This document shows positions 44,231-52,830 of a stretch of DNA of 64,000 bases, piece by piece. The first letter of the stretch is position 1, and every line of letters begins with the position of its first letter. Below the pieces are notes generated by a model. The model did no database searches. It worked only from the letters and a program-made list of their open reading frames with translations, and was not told the DNA's origin. Source of the stretch: Gryllotalpicola protaetiae (GTDB lineage Bacteria > Actinomycetota > Actinomycetes > Actinomycetales > Microbacteriaceae); the NCBI RefSeq assembly GCF_003627055.1, contig NZ_CP032624.1, forward strand, positions 2,914,001 to 2,978,000, read 5' to 3'. The translations under genes were made by a program, and so were the position numbers.

Positions 44231-44879
44231 GTGCTCGACTGGGATCACAACGCATACTACCACCGGCTCCTGCTGCGCCAGATGCCTCCGCCCACAACGG
44301 GTGCTGGACGTCGGCTGTGGCGTCGGCTCGTTCGCCATCCAACTGGCCGGGCGCGCCGAGAAGGTCGACGCTCTCGACCGTTCCGCAGAGATGATCGATC
44401 AAGCCTGCCACCGGGCGCCCGACAACGTCGAGTGCGTCCTGGCCGACATCCTCACCGACCCGTTGCCCGCTGACGGCTACGACGCGATTTTCTCGATCAG
44501 CGCTCTGCATCACATGTCCCTGCCGGACGTCCTGCCGAAGCTGGCGGCTGCTTTGCGGCCGGGTGGTGTCCTTGCCGCCATCGCCCTCCCTCGACCGGAC
44601 CTCGCCCACGAGCTTCATGTCGAGATCGCGGCCGCGGTCGGATATCGCGCGCTCGGCACGCTGTTCGCAGCCCGGCGGGCGCTGCGGCGCGTGGGCGGGT
44701 TCCCCAAGAGCGACGACCAGTCGATGCCGGTCGAGATGTACCCGCCGCTGACCACCCGAGAAGCTGCGGCCCAGGTCGCGATGCTCCTGCCCGGCGCACG
44801 CGTGCGGCGGCTCCTCTACTGGCGCTACCTGCTGCTCTGGCACAAACCCGGCAATCCAGCAGACCTCTCATCGAGGTGA
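44231..44879 (+). pseudogene. Class I SAM-dependent methyltransferase, frameshifted
   Basis: The first ~23 residues (MLDWDHNAYYHRLLLRQMPP) are in one frame and the rest, from VLDVGCGVGSFAIQLA (SAM motif I), is in the next frame from 44301 onward. Removing one base in the CGGG run near 44297-44301 would join them into a normal ~215-aa enzyme. The remainder has motif II/III features (ILTDPLPADGYDAIFSI, LRPGGVLAAI). Either a recent disabling insertion or a sequencing error; a start at GTG 44301 would lack the N-terminal substrate-gating segment. Confidence 0.75.
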
Positions 44880-44880
44880 C

Positions 44881-44899
44881 GTGAGTTCCACGAACTCAC
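44881..44899. terminator. Bidirectional hairpin between convergent genes
   Basis: GTGAGTTC (44881-44888) and GAACTCAC (44892-44899) form a perfect 8-bp stem with loop CAC, two bases after the methyltransferase stop. It lies between convergent genes; no T-run follows. Confidence 0.45.
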
Positions 44900-44948
44900 A
44901 CCCTCACGCGCCCCTAGGTTGACCCTGAACCCGCGAGTCCCCACCCTT

Positions 44949-46463
44949 TCAGGTTTCACGATTCGTGAGCTTACGGGAATCCGAGGTCATGCGGGTGGTG
45001 GTGTCGAACGCGGTCAGCTCGGCGGGGTGGAGCTGGTGCTGCACGACGAAAGAACGGTCCTTGATCCGCCACAGCCCTTGTCCGGTGCCGAGGCTGGGGA
45101 GGAGCTTCTGCTCGGTGCCGGTCAGCCCGAGGGCGGTAGCGGTGGAGCCGAGCTGGTCGGCTTCCTGCCGGTAGACGATCCGGGTCTCCGCGTTTGCCAG
45201 CAGCGAAGACGCCAGGGCTCTCATGGCGGAGCCCTGGTCGCCCACATTGTCGAGGTCGGAGAGCTTGTGGAAGATCAGCATGTTCGCGATCCCGAAGTGC
45301 CGGGCGAGCCGCCACTGTGCATCCATGCGGCGCAGCAGGGAAGGGTAGGCCATGAGGCGCCAGGCTTCGTCGTAGATCACCCACCGCTGCCCGCCGTTCG
45401 GGTCCGACAGCGCCGATTCCATCCACGCGGACGAGCACGTCATCAGCACCGAGATCAAGGTGCTGTTCTCGGCGACGCGGGACAGGTCCAGCGACACCAT
45501 CGGCAGTGACGGGTCGAACCTCACCGTGGAGGGACCGTCGAACAGCCCTTGCAAGTCGCCGGCCACGAGGCGGCGCAGGGCATGGCCGACGAGACGGCCG
45601 TCTTCGGCGAGTCGACCGTCTTCGTCATCCTCATGGTTGGGGGCCAGGATGCGGTCGACGACCATCGGCAGGATCGGCACCTCCGCAGACCTGACCGCGT
45701 CTTGGAGGGCGAGGTCGATCGCGGTGTGCTCCAACGGCGACAGCACACGATCCAGCACGGTCTCCGCCAGGGCGCCGATGAGGTCTCGGCGGCGGGAGGC
45801 GACCTGCATTGCCCACTCCGCATCCGACACGGCCGAGGGGCGGTGGCCCTCATCGAGCGGGTTCAGGCGGTTCGATAGGCCATGCCCCAGGACGATCGCT
45901 TTCCCGCCGACCGCTTCGGCAACGGCGGTGTGCTCGCCCTTGGGATCGCCGGGGACGTAGACGCGCCGGCCGAACGGCAGCGAGCGGGTGTAGAGGGACT
46001 TCGCGAGGGAGGACTTGCCGGAGCCGACAATCCCTGCGAGGACGACGTTGGGGGCGGTGATGAGGCCTTGCTGGTAGAGCACCCACGGGTCGTAGACAAA
46101 ACTCCCGCCGGAGTAGAGGTCCTGGCCGACGAACACGCCGGCCGAGCCGAGGCCCCCCTCGGCCAGGAACGGGTACTGCCCGGCGAGGGTCGCGGACGTG
46201 TCCTGGTGCTTCGGAAGCCGCAGCCACCCCGGAGTCCGCAACGCGGCAGCACCGGACTCGCCACCAGCGGGGAGGTAGGTGGTGTTTCGGCGCTCGGCCT
46301 GCTCCGTCTCCCACCTCGCTTTCGCCTCCGCCCTCCGTGTGTCGCGGGCGGTGGTCTCGATCCGGGTGGCAGCTTTCTGGCGAGCTTTGCGATGCCGTCG
46401 GCGCTCACCCTCTGGGCCGACCAGCACCGCCGTATGCAGACGCCCCTCATCCTGCCCGGTCAC
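44949..46463 (-). CDS. VirB4-like conjugation ATPase
   Basis: 504 aa from GTG 46463 (GTGA overlap with the upstream stop). Energises the type IV channel. Walker A AGIVGSGKSS at ~143-152 and Walker B RWVIYDEAWRLM near 365, with VPGDPKGEHTAVA and GLSNRLNPL between them, as in VirB4/TraE proteins of actinobacterial ICEs. The ~100 residues before the ATPase core are charged, and the typical VirB4 N-terminal domain is supplied by the SCO6880-like protein or is missing. Last gene of the long operon before the cargo. Confidence 0.88.
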   Translation of the reverse strand: MTGQDEGRLHTAVLVGPEGERRRHRKARQKAATRIETTARDTRRAEAKARWETEQAERRNTTYLPAGGESGAAALRTPGWLRLPKHQDTSATLAGQYPFLAEGGLGSAGVFVGQDLYSGGSFVYDPWVLYQQGLITAPNVVLAGIVGSGKSSLAKSLYTRSLPFGRRVYVPGDPKGEHTAVAEAVGGKAIVLGHGLSNRLNPLDEGHRPSAVSDAEWAMQVASRRRDLIGALAETVLDRVLSPLEHTAIDLALQDAVRSAEVPILPMVVDRILAPNHEDDEDGRLAEDGRLVGHALRRLVAGDLQGLFDGPSTVRFDPSLPMVSLDLSRVAENSTLISVLMTCSSAWMESALSDPNGGQRWVIYDEAWRLMAYPSLLRRMDAQWRLARHFGIANMLIFHKLSDLDNVGDQGSAMRALASSLLANAETRIVYRQEADQLGSTATALGLTGTEQKLLPSLGTGQGLWRIKDRSFVVQHQLHPAELTAFDTTTRMTSDSRKLTNRET

Positions 46464-47620
46464 AGCGCCAACCCCCGCCCGTGCGAGGCGGATGCGCCCG
46501 GCCGGCGGGCGAACCAATCCGTCGCCTCCGCACGCCCCGCTCGAACCGGTGCCCGCTCGACCGTCCGCCGAGCCGGAGCGGGCGCGGGGATGTCGATGTC
46601 CAGCAGCGCCGGGTCAGGTGCGGCGTCGTGCGTGCGAAGCAAGGAGACGTGGCCGAGGAAGGGACTGTAGGTGAGTGTGTAGACATCCCCGATCGCGGTG
46701 CGATCCAGGGCGCCGGTCGGGGGCGTGTCGTAGACGTACCCGTTCTCGAGCGCAGCCTGGGTCGTCTCCTCCCCGAAGTCGTACCCGGCCAGGCGCTCGA
46801 TCGCCGTGTCCGTGCCATCTCGTTCGATGATGTCCAGCACCGGGTCGGCTTCGTCGCCTTGGAGGAACACGACGCTGACCCACCGCCTGCTCGTCTTATC
46901 CGCGATGTCTGGGTCGTGGTCGATCAGCTCGATCAGGGTGTCGGGGTGCTGGCGGGCGGCATCGGTCACCCAATCCGGGAACGCCCCGTCGTTGTCGGTG
47001 TGCTGGCCGGGATTCTCGATCGTGAACTGGCGTGCTTCGCCGGCGGCGGAGAGGAACACCGCGAGCTCGCGCAGCGCCCGCTCCGGTGAGACGGGGGCGC
47101 CCGTGCCGGTGAACAGGTCCCGTCCCTCGACCGACTGCCCGGTGGCCGGGTGCTCGATGCGGTACGCGTACCGCTGGTGCTCGCCCAGCGGGACATCCGG
47201 CCACACCGTCAACCTCAGCTCCCCAGCCTGCACCGTGGTGCGCGTCGCGCCGGTCGTGTCGAGGGGTTCGGGGGCGGGGTGCCAGGCGATCTGCCCGGAC
47301 TGCGACATCGCCGCGTCTACCCGGTCATGGACCGTGTCCAGCAGGGTGCCGGCCTGGTGCAGCTCATCCGCCGCCGCCAGCGCCGCCGTCGCCCCGGCGG
47401 GCTGACTGCCCGCGTCGGTGTGCGCGCGGGACCGGGCCTTGATGTGGGCGGCGGCGAGCTGGTCGAGCACCTGCCGCAACGACCGCACCCCGGCCAGCAG
47501 TTCCCCGAGCACGGGGTAGGTCTCGGCGGGATTGTCGAAGGTGCGGGTGGCGTGGGCGAGGCCACGCAGCGCGGCGGATGCCTCCATCGCGTCCTCCACG
47601 GGGTTGTCGAAGGTTGGCAT
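46460..47620 (-). CDS. Hypothetical conjugation-module protein
   Basis: 386 aa from ATG 47620, with GAGGAG upstream. N-terminal helical part (~1-130; VLGELLAGVRSLRQVLDQLAAAH) followed by an alpha/beta part with TVWPDVPLGEHQRYAYRIE and DWVTDAARQHPDTLIEL. The last 45 residues are Arg/Pro-rich. I recognise no domain. It lies between VirB4 and the SCO6880-like gene and is coupled to VirB4. Confidence 0.6.
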   Translation of the reverse strand: MPTFDNPVEDAMEASAALRGLAHATRTFDNPAETYPVLGELLAGVRSLRQVLDQLAAAHIKARSRAHTDAGSQPAGATAALAAADELHQAGTLLDTVHDRVDAAMSQSGQIAWHPAPEPLDTTGATRTTVQAGELRLTVWPDVPLGEHQRYAYRIEHPATGQSVEGRDLFTGTGAPVSPERALRELAVFLSAAGEARQFTIENPGQHTDNDGAFPDWVTDAARQHPDTLIELIDHDPDIADKTSRRWVSVVFLQGDEADPVLDIIERDGTDTAIERLAGYDFGEETTQAALENGYVYDTPPTGALDRTAIGDVYTLTYSPFLGHVSLLRTHDAAPDPALLDIDIPAPAPARRTVERAPVRAGRAEATDWFARRPGASASHGRGLAL

Positions 47621-47660
47621 GATCGGCTCCTCACAAGGGAACGGTTGATGGTGGTCAGGG

Positions 47661-49121
47661 TCAGACGGGCCGGCACAGCGGCAGGGCGGCGGCGGTGAAC
47701 GCGGCCGCTTGCTGGCCGACGAGGCGGCGGGTCTCGCAGGAGGCTTGGATCGCGGCCTGCTCGACTGCGGCCACCGCGGCGTCGAGCTCGTCCACGGTCG
47801 GGGCGGACACGGAGACGAGGCCGGAGACACGGAGGACGCCGTGCCCGGCGGTCAGGTCCGCCTCCTGTTGCAGCACGTCATCGAGCTCCGCACTGGAGGC
47901 GGCGTCGTCGATTTGCCCGATCTTGCGGCGTTGGGTCGCGTCGGAGATGAGTTCGGTCTTCTTCTTCCGCAGGTCCCTCGCCGCCTGGTCGGCGCGTACC
48001 GGGGTGTAGTGCAGGGCGAGGGTGCGGAGGATGCCGTTGGACAGCACGAGCGGGGCGAGGAACCCTGGGTAGACCTGTGAGCGGGGCCATTCGGTGATCC
48101 ACAGCACCGCATGGAAGGCGCTGTCGGATCGCAGGCGGTCCCAGGTCTCGGTGACCGCCACTGGACCGGCGGTGGCAAGGTCGCGGCCGAGGTCGCCGTG
48201 GCGTTCCAGGGCGGGGGCTGCGGCGGGGTCGTACGCTCCGCGGAGGATGACGGCGACCTCGCCAGGGGTGAGCCACCCGGTCGAGGTGAGCTCTGCCGCG
48301 CGGAGCGCCGTGCTCAGGGTGGTCATCTCCTGCCGCAGCACGGCGGCAGCGCCGCGTATGCCGCCGCCGGAGGTTCTGATCTGCCGGGCGCTGTTCTTCA
48401 TGTCCAGGGCGAGGCTGATCGTGGTCGCGTGGCGTTCCCCGGCGGGGCCGGCACGGTCGATGAGTTCGGCGTAGGTGGTCGCGGCCCAGGAGCCGTCGTC
48501 GGTCCCGTGGGTGCGCCACCACTCCGCCAACCCCGTCCCCGAATCCGGCAGGGTCCGCTCACTGACTTGGATGCGGGCGATCCGCCCTGACCGGCACGCG
48601 GCGGCCAGGACACGTCCCCAGCCGGAGACGCGGCGTTGCTGCTCACCGGGGTCCAGGAGCACGAACGCCGGGTGGGAGACGCCGAGGATGACGGTAAGGG
48701 TCTGCGCGTGCGGGTCGTGGACCATCGCCGCCCCCGTCTCCGGGTCCTCCCATTCCCGCAGCGGCGCCGCATCTCCCGGCAGGGCGAGGGTGCCGGCCGG
48801 GCGCGGGCGGATGACCCGGCGCCGGTAGATGAGCTGGCCCAGATAGGTGCGCGCAGTCCAGCGGGTCAGGATGGGCACCCACTCGATCAGCTTCCTGCCC
48901 CCTGCCGGGATCACCGCGAGGAGGGCGGCGCCGGCCCAGACCGGGGACGTCCAGGCCAGGCCCATGCCGCCGCTCGTGTAGAGGGAGGCGACGACGGTGA
49001 GGATCGCGATGCCGAGGACGATCAGTTGCGGCAACGACAGGCCGAGCATGATCCCGCGGCGGGTGAGGCGGGAGAACTGCACCGGCGACAACGGGTACTC
49101 GGTGTGCGTGGTGGTGACCAT
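47661..49121 (-). CDS. SCO6880-like transfer protein
   Basis: 486 aa from ATG 49121. Two hydrophobic segments near the N-terminus (LIVLGIAILTVVASLYT and WAGAALLAVIPAG), then a soluble domain with HDPHAQTLTVILGVSHPAFVLL. PrgI-like membrane part plus a VirB4-N-like domain is the pattern of the SCO6880 family, always next to VirB4 in actinobacterial ICEs. It probably docks the ATPase at the membrane. The longer frame to 49610 reads through the next gene's Gly/Ala-rich tail and is rejected. Confidence 0.8.
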   Translation of the reverse strand: MVTTTHTEYPLSPVQFSRLTRRGIMLGLSLPQLIVLGIAILTVVASLYTSGGMGLAWTSPVWAGAALLAVIPAGGRKLIEWVPILTRWTARTYLGQLIYRRRVIRPRPAGTLALPGDAAPLREWEDPETGAAMVHDPHAQTLTVILGVSHPAFVLLDPGEQQRRVSGWGRVLAAACRSGRIARIQVSERTLPDSGTGLAEWWRTHGTDDGSWAATTYAELIDRAGPAGERHATTISLALDMKNSARQIRTSGGGIRGAAAVLRQEMTTLSTALRAAELTSTGWLTPGEVAVILRGAYDPAAAPALERHGDLGRDLATAGPVAVTETWDRLRSDSAFHAVLWITEWPRSQVYPGFLAPLVLSNGILRTLALHYTPVRADQAARDLRKKKTELISDATQRRKIGQIDDAASSAELDDVLQQEADLTAGHGVLRVSGLVSVSAPTVDELDAAVAAVEQAAIQASCETRRLVGQQAAAFTAAALPLCRPV

Positions 49122-49125
49122 GGGC

Positions 49126-50580
49126 TCATTCCTTCCCGGACGGCTTCGAGGACGGAGGCGGCGGCGGGTCCGACCTCCGCGACGACGACCCCTGCGACGG
49201 CGCAGCGGGCGGGGCGGAGGGTGCCGGGCGTGACGACGGCGCGGGTGTGCCCTGGGTGGGTGGAACCGGCGGCGGGGATGCTTGTTCGCCCGCGGCGCCG
49301 GCATGGTTCTCTGCGGCACCGCCGACAGCGGCACCGGCCTTCGACCCGGCGGTCGCGGCACCCTTGACCACTGCACCGCCGACGACGACCGCCGCCCCGA
49401 CAGGCCCCGCGGCCGCACCAGCACCCGCGCTGGCCCCCGCCCCCGCTCCGGCTCCGGCTCCTCCGCCGGATGACGCGGCAGCGCCCCCGACAGTTCCGGT
49501 CGCTCCGGCACCGCCCGATGCCGCCGGGCCACCCACAGGCGGCGGCGTCGACCCGCCCCCTCCGCCAGTTCCGCCGCTGGGCTTGCCGCCGGTGTCACCG
49601 CCGCCGTCAAGCACCTTCTTGGCGCTGTCGCCCTTGGGCGCGCCCGGGACGGGGACGGGCCGGTTCAGTGCGGACTTCGCCTCCTGCTCGCTGGACATGG
49701 CGTGGTACATGTCGAAGCCGACGAAGGACAGGAACTTGTAGGTGATGTACGGCGCGAACGCGGCGATGAACATCAGCACCACCCCGGCGATCGGGTCGCT
49801 GATGGAGGCGAGGTCCGCTTCGATGGGGGCGGAGACTTGCCCGATCGCCACGAGGAAGATCACGACGAGGACGAGCTTGGAGAAGATGAGGGCGATCACG
49901 AATGCGGCCCACTTGGCGAACCAGCCCTTGGTGGCATCCCACGTCGCCCCGGCCAGGGCGATGGGGCCGAACACGATCGCGACCAGCAGCAGCGCCTTGC
50001 GGATGAGGAGACTGAACCAGACGATCGCGGCCGCGGAGATGGCGAGGCCGGCGAGGAAGATGGTCAGGATCGCGCCGACACCGGGCGCGGCGATGTTGAT
50101 CCCGGCAAGGCCGGTGGCGAGGAGCCCGATCTGGGTCCCCATTCCTTCCATCGTGTTCCCGGTGGCCTGCACGATCCCGACCGCGAGCTGGTCGGTGACT
50201 TCCAGCAGCAGCGCGGTCAGGGTGATGACGAGGAAGCTGCCGAGCACGCTTTTGGCGAGCCCCAGGGCGGCGCGGGACAGGGCGGTGGGGTCGCGGTGGA
50301 TGAGGCCGGTGATGAGTTGGAGGCAGAAGAACACGAGCATCACGAAGATCGCGACGCCGAACAGCACGTTGTAGACCCCGACGTACTCGGCGCTGGTGAC
50401 ATCGACCAGGGTGGTGGTGTCGAACACGGTCCAGACCGCCTCGAACAGCCAGGCAGCCGCCCCGGCCGTCGCCTGGCCGAGCCAGTCGAACGGCGCCGCG
50501 ATCAACGACGCCGTGCCCTCGCCCACGGCGTCGCAGACGGAGGAGATGACCGGGACATCGCACACGCTCACCGCACCCAC
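49126..50580 (-). CDS. TrbL/VirB6-like channel protein with long Gly/Ala/Pro tail
   Basis: 484 aa. About six to seven transmembrane segments in residues ~60-305 (GVYNVLFGVAIFVMLVFFCL, GAILTIFLAGLAISAAAIVW and others), matching the TrbL/VirB6 inner-membrane channel. Residues ~335-484 are low-complexity Gly/Ala then Pro/Ser, likely extended through or along the cell wall. Starts 34 bases after the small membrane gene upstream. Confidence 0.82.
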   Translation of the reverse strand: MGAVSVCDVPVISSVCDAVGEGTASLIAAPFDWLGQATAGAAAWLFEAVWTVFDTTTLVDVTSAEYVGVYNVLFGVAIFVMLVFFCLQLITGLIHRDPTALSRAALGLAKSVLGSFLVITLTALLLEVTDQLAVGIVQATGNTMEGMGTQIGLLATGLAGINIAAPGVGAILTIFLAGLAISAAAIVWFSLLIRKALLLVAIVFGPIALAGATWDATKGWFAKWAAFVIALIFSKLVLVVIFLVAIGQVSAPIEADLASISDPIAGVVLMFIAAFAPYITYKFLSFVGFDMYHAMSSEQEAKSALNRPVPVPGAPKGDSAKKVLDGGGDTGGKPSGGTGGGGGSTPPPVGGPAASGGAGATGTVGGAAASSGGGAGAGAGAGASAGAGAAAGPVGAAVVVGGAVVKGAATAGSKAGAAVGGAAENHAGAAGEQASPPPVPPTQGTPAPSSRPAPSAPPAAPSQGSSSRRSDPPPPPSSKPSGKE

Positions 50581-50614
50581 CCCCGCCGCGAGCGAGGCGT
50601 TGCTGGGGTGGTCA

Positions 50615-50884
50615 TCAGACGGCCTGCCCGACGCCCCAGAAGAAGTTGATCAGCGTCACCGCAGCACCGCAGATGATCGCCGCCCCGCACGAGACGAGGA
50701 CACCGACCTTGCCGCGGCTGGCGAGGTGCGGGTTGGAGGAGTTGGCGCCGAACCCCCACACGATCGCCGAGATGATCAGGGCGAGGACACTGAGGATGAG
50801 GCCGACGGTCATCACGGCGCCGACGATGATGCGTAGCTGCTCGATACCGGGAAGTCCCGAGCTGTTGGGGTCGATGTCGATCAC
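50615..50884 (-). CDS. Small two-span membrane protein A (DUF6112-like)
   Basis: 89 aa from GTG 50884, preceded by AGGAG eight bases upstream. Two transmembrane segments (~22-44 and ~58-82), with a basic loop between. The sequence is clearly paralogous to the protein at 51377-51643 (shared LRxIVGA, CAIVW/SAIVW, GLLVSxGAA and NFxxGVG). Such pairs occur in actinobacterial ICEs; VirB2/pilin-like or channel components are possible roles. Confidence 0.72.
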   Translation of the reverse strand: MIDIDPNSSGLPGIEQLRIIVGAVMTVGLILSVLALIISAIVWGFGANSSNPHLASRGKVGVLVSCGAAIICGAAVTLINFFWGVGQAV

Positions 50885-50958
50885 GGGGGTTGCTCCTGAC
50901 TGTTCGCGAGACGTGTTCTCGACGGTCAGGTGCACCCCGCCACCCAGCGACAGGCGGA

Positions 50959-50970
50959 TAGCCTGGGCTG
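50959..50970 (+). promoter_or_regulatory. -10 element for leaderless NUDIX gene
   Basis: TAGCCT at 50959-50964, six bases, GTG 50971. It gives the NUDIX gene its own promoter against the direction of the transfer operon. Confidence 0.5.
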
Positions 50971-51366
50971 GTGGGAATCGTTCTGGCCGCCAGCGCCGTC
51001 ATCACCGACGACGCGGGACGTGTGCTGCTCGTGCTGCGCGGCACCGAGCCGGAGAAAGGCCGCTGGTCGATCCCCGGCGGCAGCGTCGAGCCCGGCGAAA
51101 CCCTGGCTGAAGCGGCCGCGCGGGAGACGTTCGAGGAAACCGGGCTGCGGGTGTCGGTAGGGCGTGAGCTGTGGTGCGTGACGATCCCGGCCGGCGACGA
51201 GCGAATGTTCGAGGTGCACGACTTCGCCGCCACCGTCACCGGCGGCGAGCTGGCATCGGGCGACGACGCGGACGACGCCCGCTGGGTCACCGCCGCCGAG
51301 CTCGACCAGCTCCCGGTGACGGCGAACCTTGCCGACTACCTGCGCGGCGCCGGCATCCTCACCTGA
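50971..51366 (+). CDS. NUDIX hydrolase, MutT-like
   Basis: 131 aa. Complete NUDIX box at ~36-58: GGSVEPGETLAEAAARETFEETGL, with REx-x-EE intact. Opens with VLAASAVITDDAGRVLLVLRG, typical of MutT/ADP-ribose-type enzymes. Its substrate cannot be told from sequence. It is the only plus-strand gene inside the 14-kb minus-strand transfer operon and lies exactly between two paralogous membrane-protein genes. It could clean up damaged or signalling nucleotides during transfer. Confidence 0.85.
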   Translation: MGIVLAASAVITDDAGRVLLVLRGTEPEKGRWSIPGGSVEPGETLAEAAARETFEETGLRVSVGRELWCVTIPAGDERMFEVHDFAATVTGGELASGDDADDARWVTAAELDQLPVTANLADYLRGAGILT

Positions 51367-51376
51367 CTCCGGCTGA

Positions 51377-51643
51377 TCAGAGTTGTTCGCCGACGCCGAG
51401 GAGGAAGTTCACCCACGCCACCCCGGCACCGGCAAGAGCGGCGGCGCCGACCGAGACGAGCAGGCCGGTGCGGGCCTTTGTCGCGGCCTGGTGGTTGCCG
51501 CTGGACGAGGCGACCGCCCACACGATCGCGCAGACGATGAGCATGAGCACGGCGATGATGAGGACGAACATCAGCAGTGCCCCGACGATGGAGCGCAGCT
51601 CTGCGGCACCGCCGACGCCGCCGAAGTCGGGAAACACGTCCAT
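51377..51643 (-). CDS. Small two-span membrane protein B, paralogue of A
   Basis: 88 aa from ATG 51643 (TGATG overlap with the upstream stop). Two transmembrane segments (~18-42, ~58-84) and high similarity to the protein at 50615-50884, pointing to gene duplication. It converges on the NUDIX gene with an 10-base gap. Likely a structural part of the transfer apparatus. Confidence 0.72.
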   Translation of the reverse strand: MDVFPDFGGVGGAAELRSIVGALLMFVLIIAVLMLIVCAIVWAVASSSGNHQAATKARTGLLVSVGAAALAGAGVAWVNFLLGVGEQL

Positions 51644-52824
51644 CAGGCCCCACCCCCAGCGGTGCAGGTCGCGAGGGTCGTGTCCCCGCCGGTGACGCCT
51701 TCCGCATTGTGGTCGGCGAGCCAGGCGGTACCGTCGACGGCGGGCTGTCCTTGCCCGCCGGGGTGGATCTCCAGGTGGAGGTGGGGTCCGGTGGAGCGGC
51801 CGGAGGAGCCCACGTCTCCGATGTGCTGCCCGGCGGTCACGGTCTGCCCTTCGGTGACGTGGATGCCGGTCTCCCACATATGCGCGTAATAGGACGCGAC
51901 CCGCTCACCGGCGACGGTGTGCTCGATGATGACCAGGCCGCCGAAGCCGCCGCTGTAGCCGGCGTGCATGACCACCCCGTCCGCGATGGCGAGGATCGGG
52001 GTGCCGTCCGCGGCGGCAAGATCGGACCCTGCGTGGAAGGCGCGCTCCCCGGTGAACGGGTCGGTGCGCCACCCGAAACTGTCGGTGTCCACCCACGTCC
52101 CCTCGGGGAGCGGGAACACGATGCGCGTCGTCTCCGGCACGATCGGCGCCCCGCCACCGCCTCCGCCCGTGCTGGGCGGGCGGGTCAGGGCGGCGAGGAT
52201 CGCCTCGGCCACCGGCTGGTAGTTCTGATACCTGTCCGGGTACGCCGAAACCTCGACGGCCTGAGCGGCTTCGCCGGGGTCCATGCTCTGCCAACCGGGA
52301 ATGTCCAGCAACCCACGCGGAGACGGGTGGTTCGGGCCGGTCTCGCCGCCGTAGAACGCACGCGCCTGATAGGTCGAATCCATGAGCTCGGCGACGGTGC
52401 CCCACCCAGCGGCGGGCCGCATCTGGAACAAACCCAGCGAGTCGTGATCGGACCCGTTGCCATCGTTCGGGAAGTCGGCCGACTCCGGGTAAGTGCCGGT
52501 ATTCGCGAGCATCCGCAACGAGGACTCCGTGAGCGCGGCCATCAGCGCGATCACCACTCCCGGACGGCCGACACCGACGGTCTGCCCGCCGACCGTGATG
52601 ATCGTGGCCGCGTGGGTGAGCTGGGTACGGCTCAGGGTGACGGTCTCCCCGCCTCGGGTGGTCGCGGTCAGCGACTCCGGGATCGGCCCCACGGCGAGGG
52701 ACCCAGGTGCGCATGCGGTCATCGAAGGATTGACCACGGCCGCCACCCCGACCAGCACGACCGAGGGGGCGAAGAACAGCAGGGCGACCGCGAACGCGGC
52801 GAGCTTCTTCCACACAACAACCAC
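51643..52824 (-). CDS. Cell-wall hydrolase: transglycosylase-like plus M23 peptidase
   Basis: 393 aa from GTG 52824. N-terminal signal anchor (~8-30, AAFAVALLFFAPSVVLVGVA). Residues ~70-210 resemble a lysozyme-like/transglycosylase domain (ALTESSLRMLANTG with a likely catalytic Glu, then DSLGLFQMRPAAGWGT). Residues ~255-370 are an M23 zinc endopeptidase: FHAGSDLAA (H-x-x-x-D), YYAHMWETG, and GPHLHLEIHPGG (H-x-H). Opens peptidoglycan for the conjugation channel, like VirB1 plus a peptidase. Starts six bases after the gene upstream. Confidence 0.88.
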   Translation of the reverse strand: MVVVWKKLAAFAVALLFFAPSVVLVGVAAVVNPSMTACAPGSLAVGPIPESLTATTRGGETVTLSRTQLTHAATIITVGGQTVGVGRPGVVIALMAALTESSLRMLANTGTYPESADFPNDGNGSDHDSLGLFQMRPAAGWGTVAELMDSTYQARAFYGGETGPNHPSPRGLLDIPGWQSMDPGEAAQAVEVSAYPDRYQNYQPVAEAILAALTRPPSTGGGGGGAPIVPETTRIVFPLPEGTWVDTDSFGWRTDPFTGERAFHAGSDLAAADGTPILAIADGVVMHAGYSGGFGGLVIIEHTVAGERVASYYAHMWETGIHVTEGQTVTAGQHIGDVGSSGRSTGPHLHLEIHPGGQGQPAVDGTAWLADHNAEGVTGGDTTLATCTAGGGA

Positions 52825-52830
52825 CTGCTC

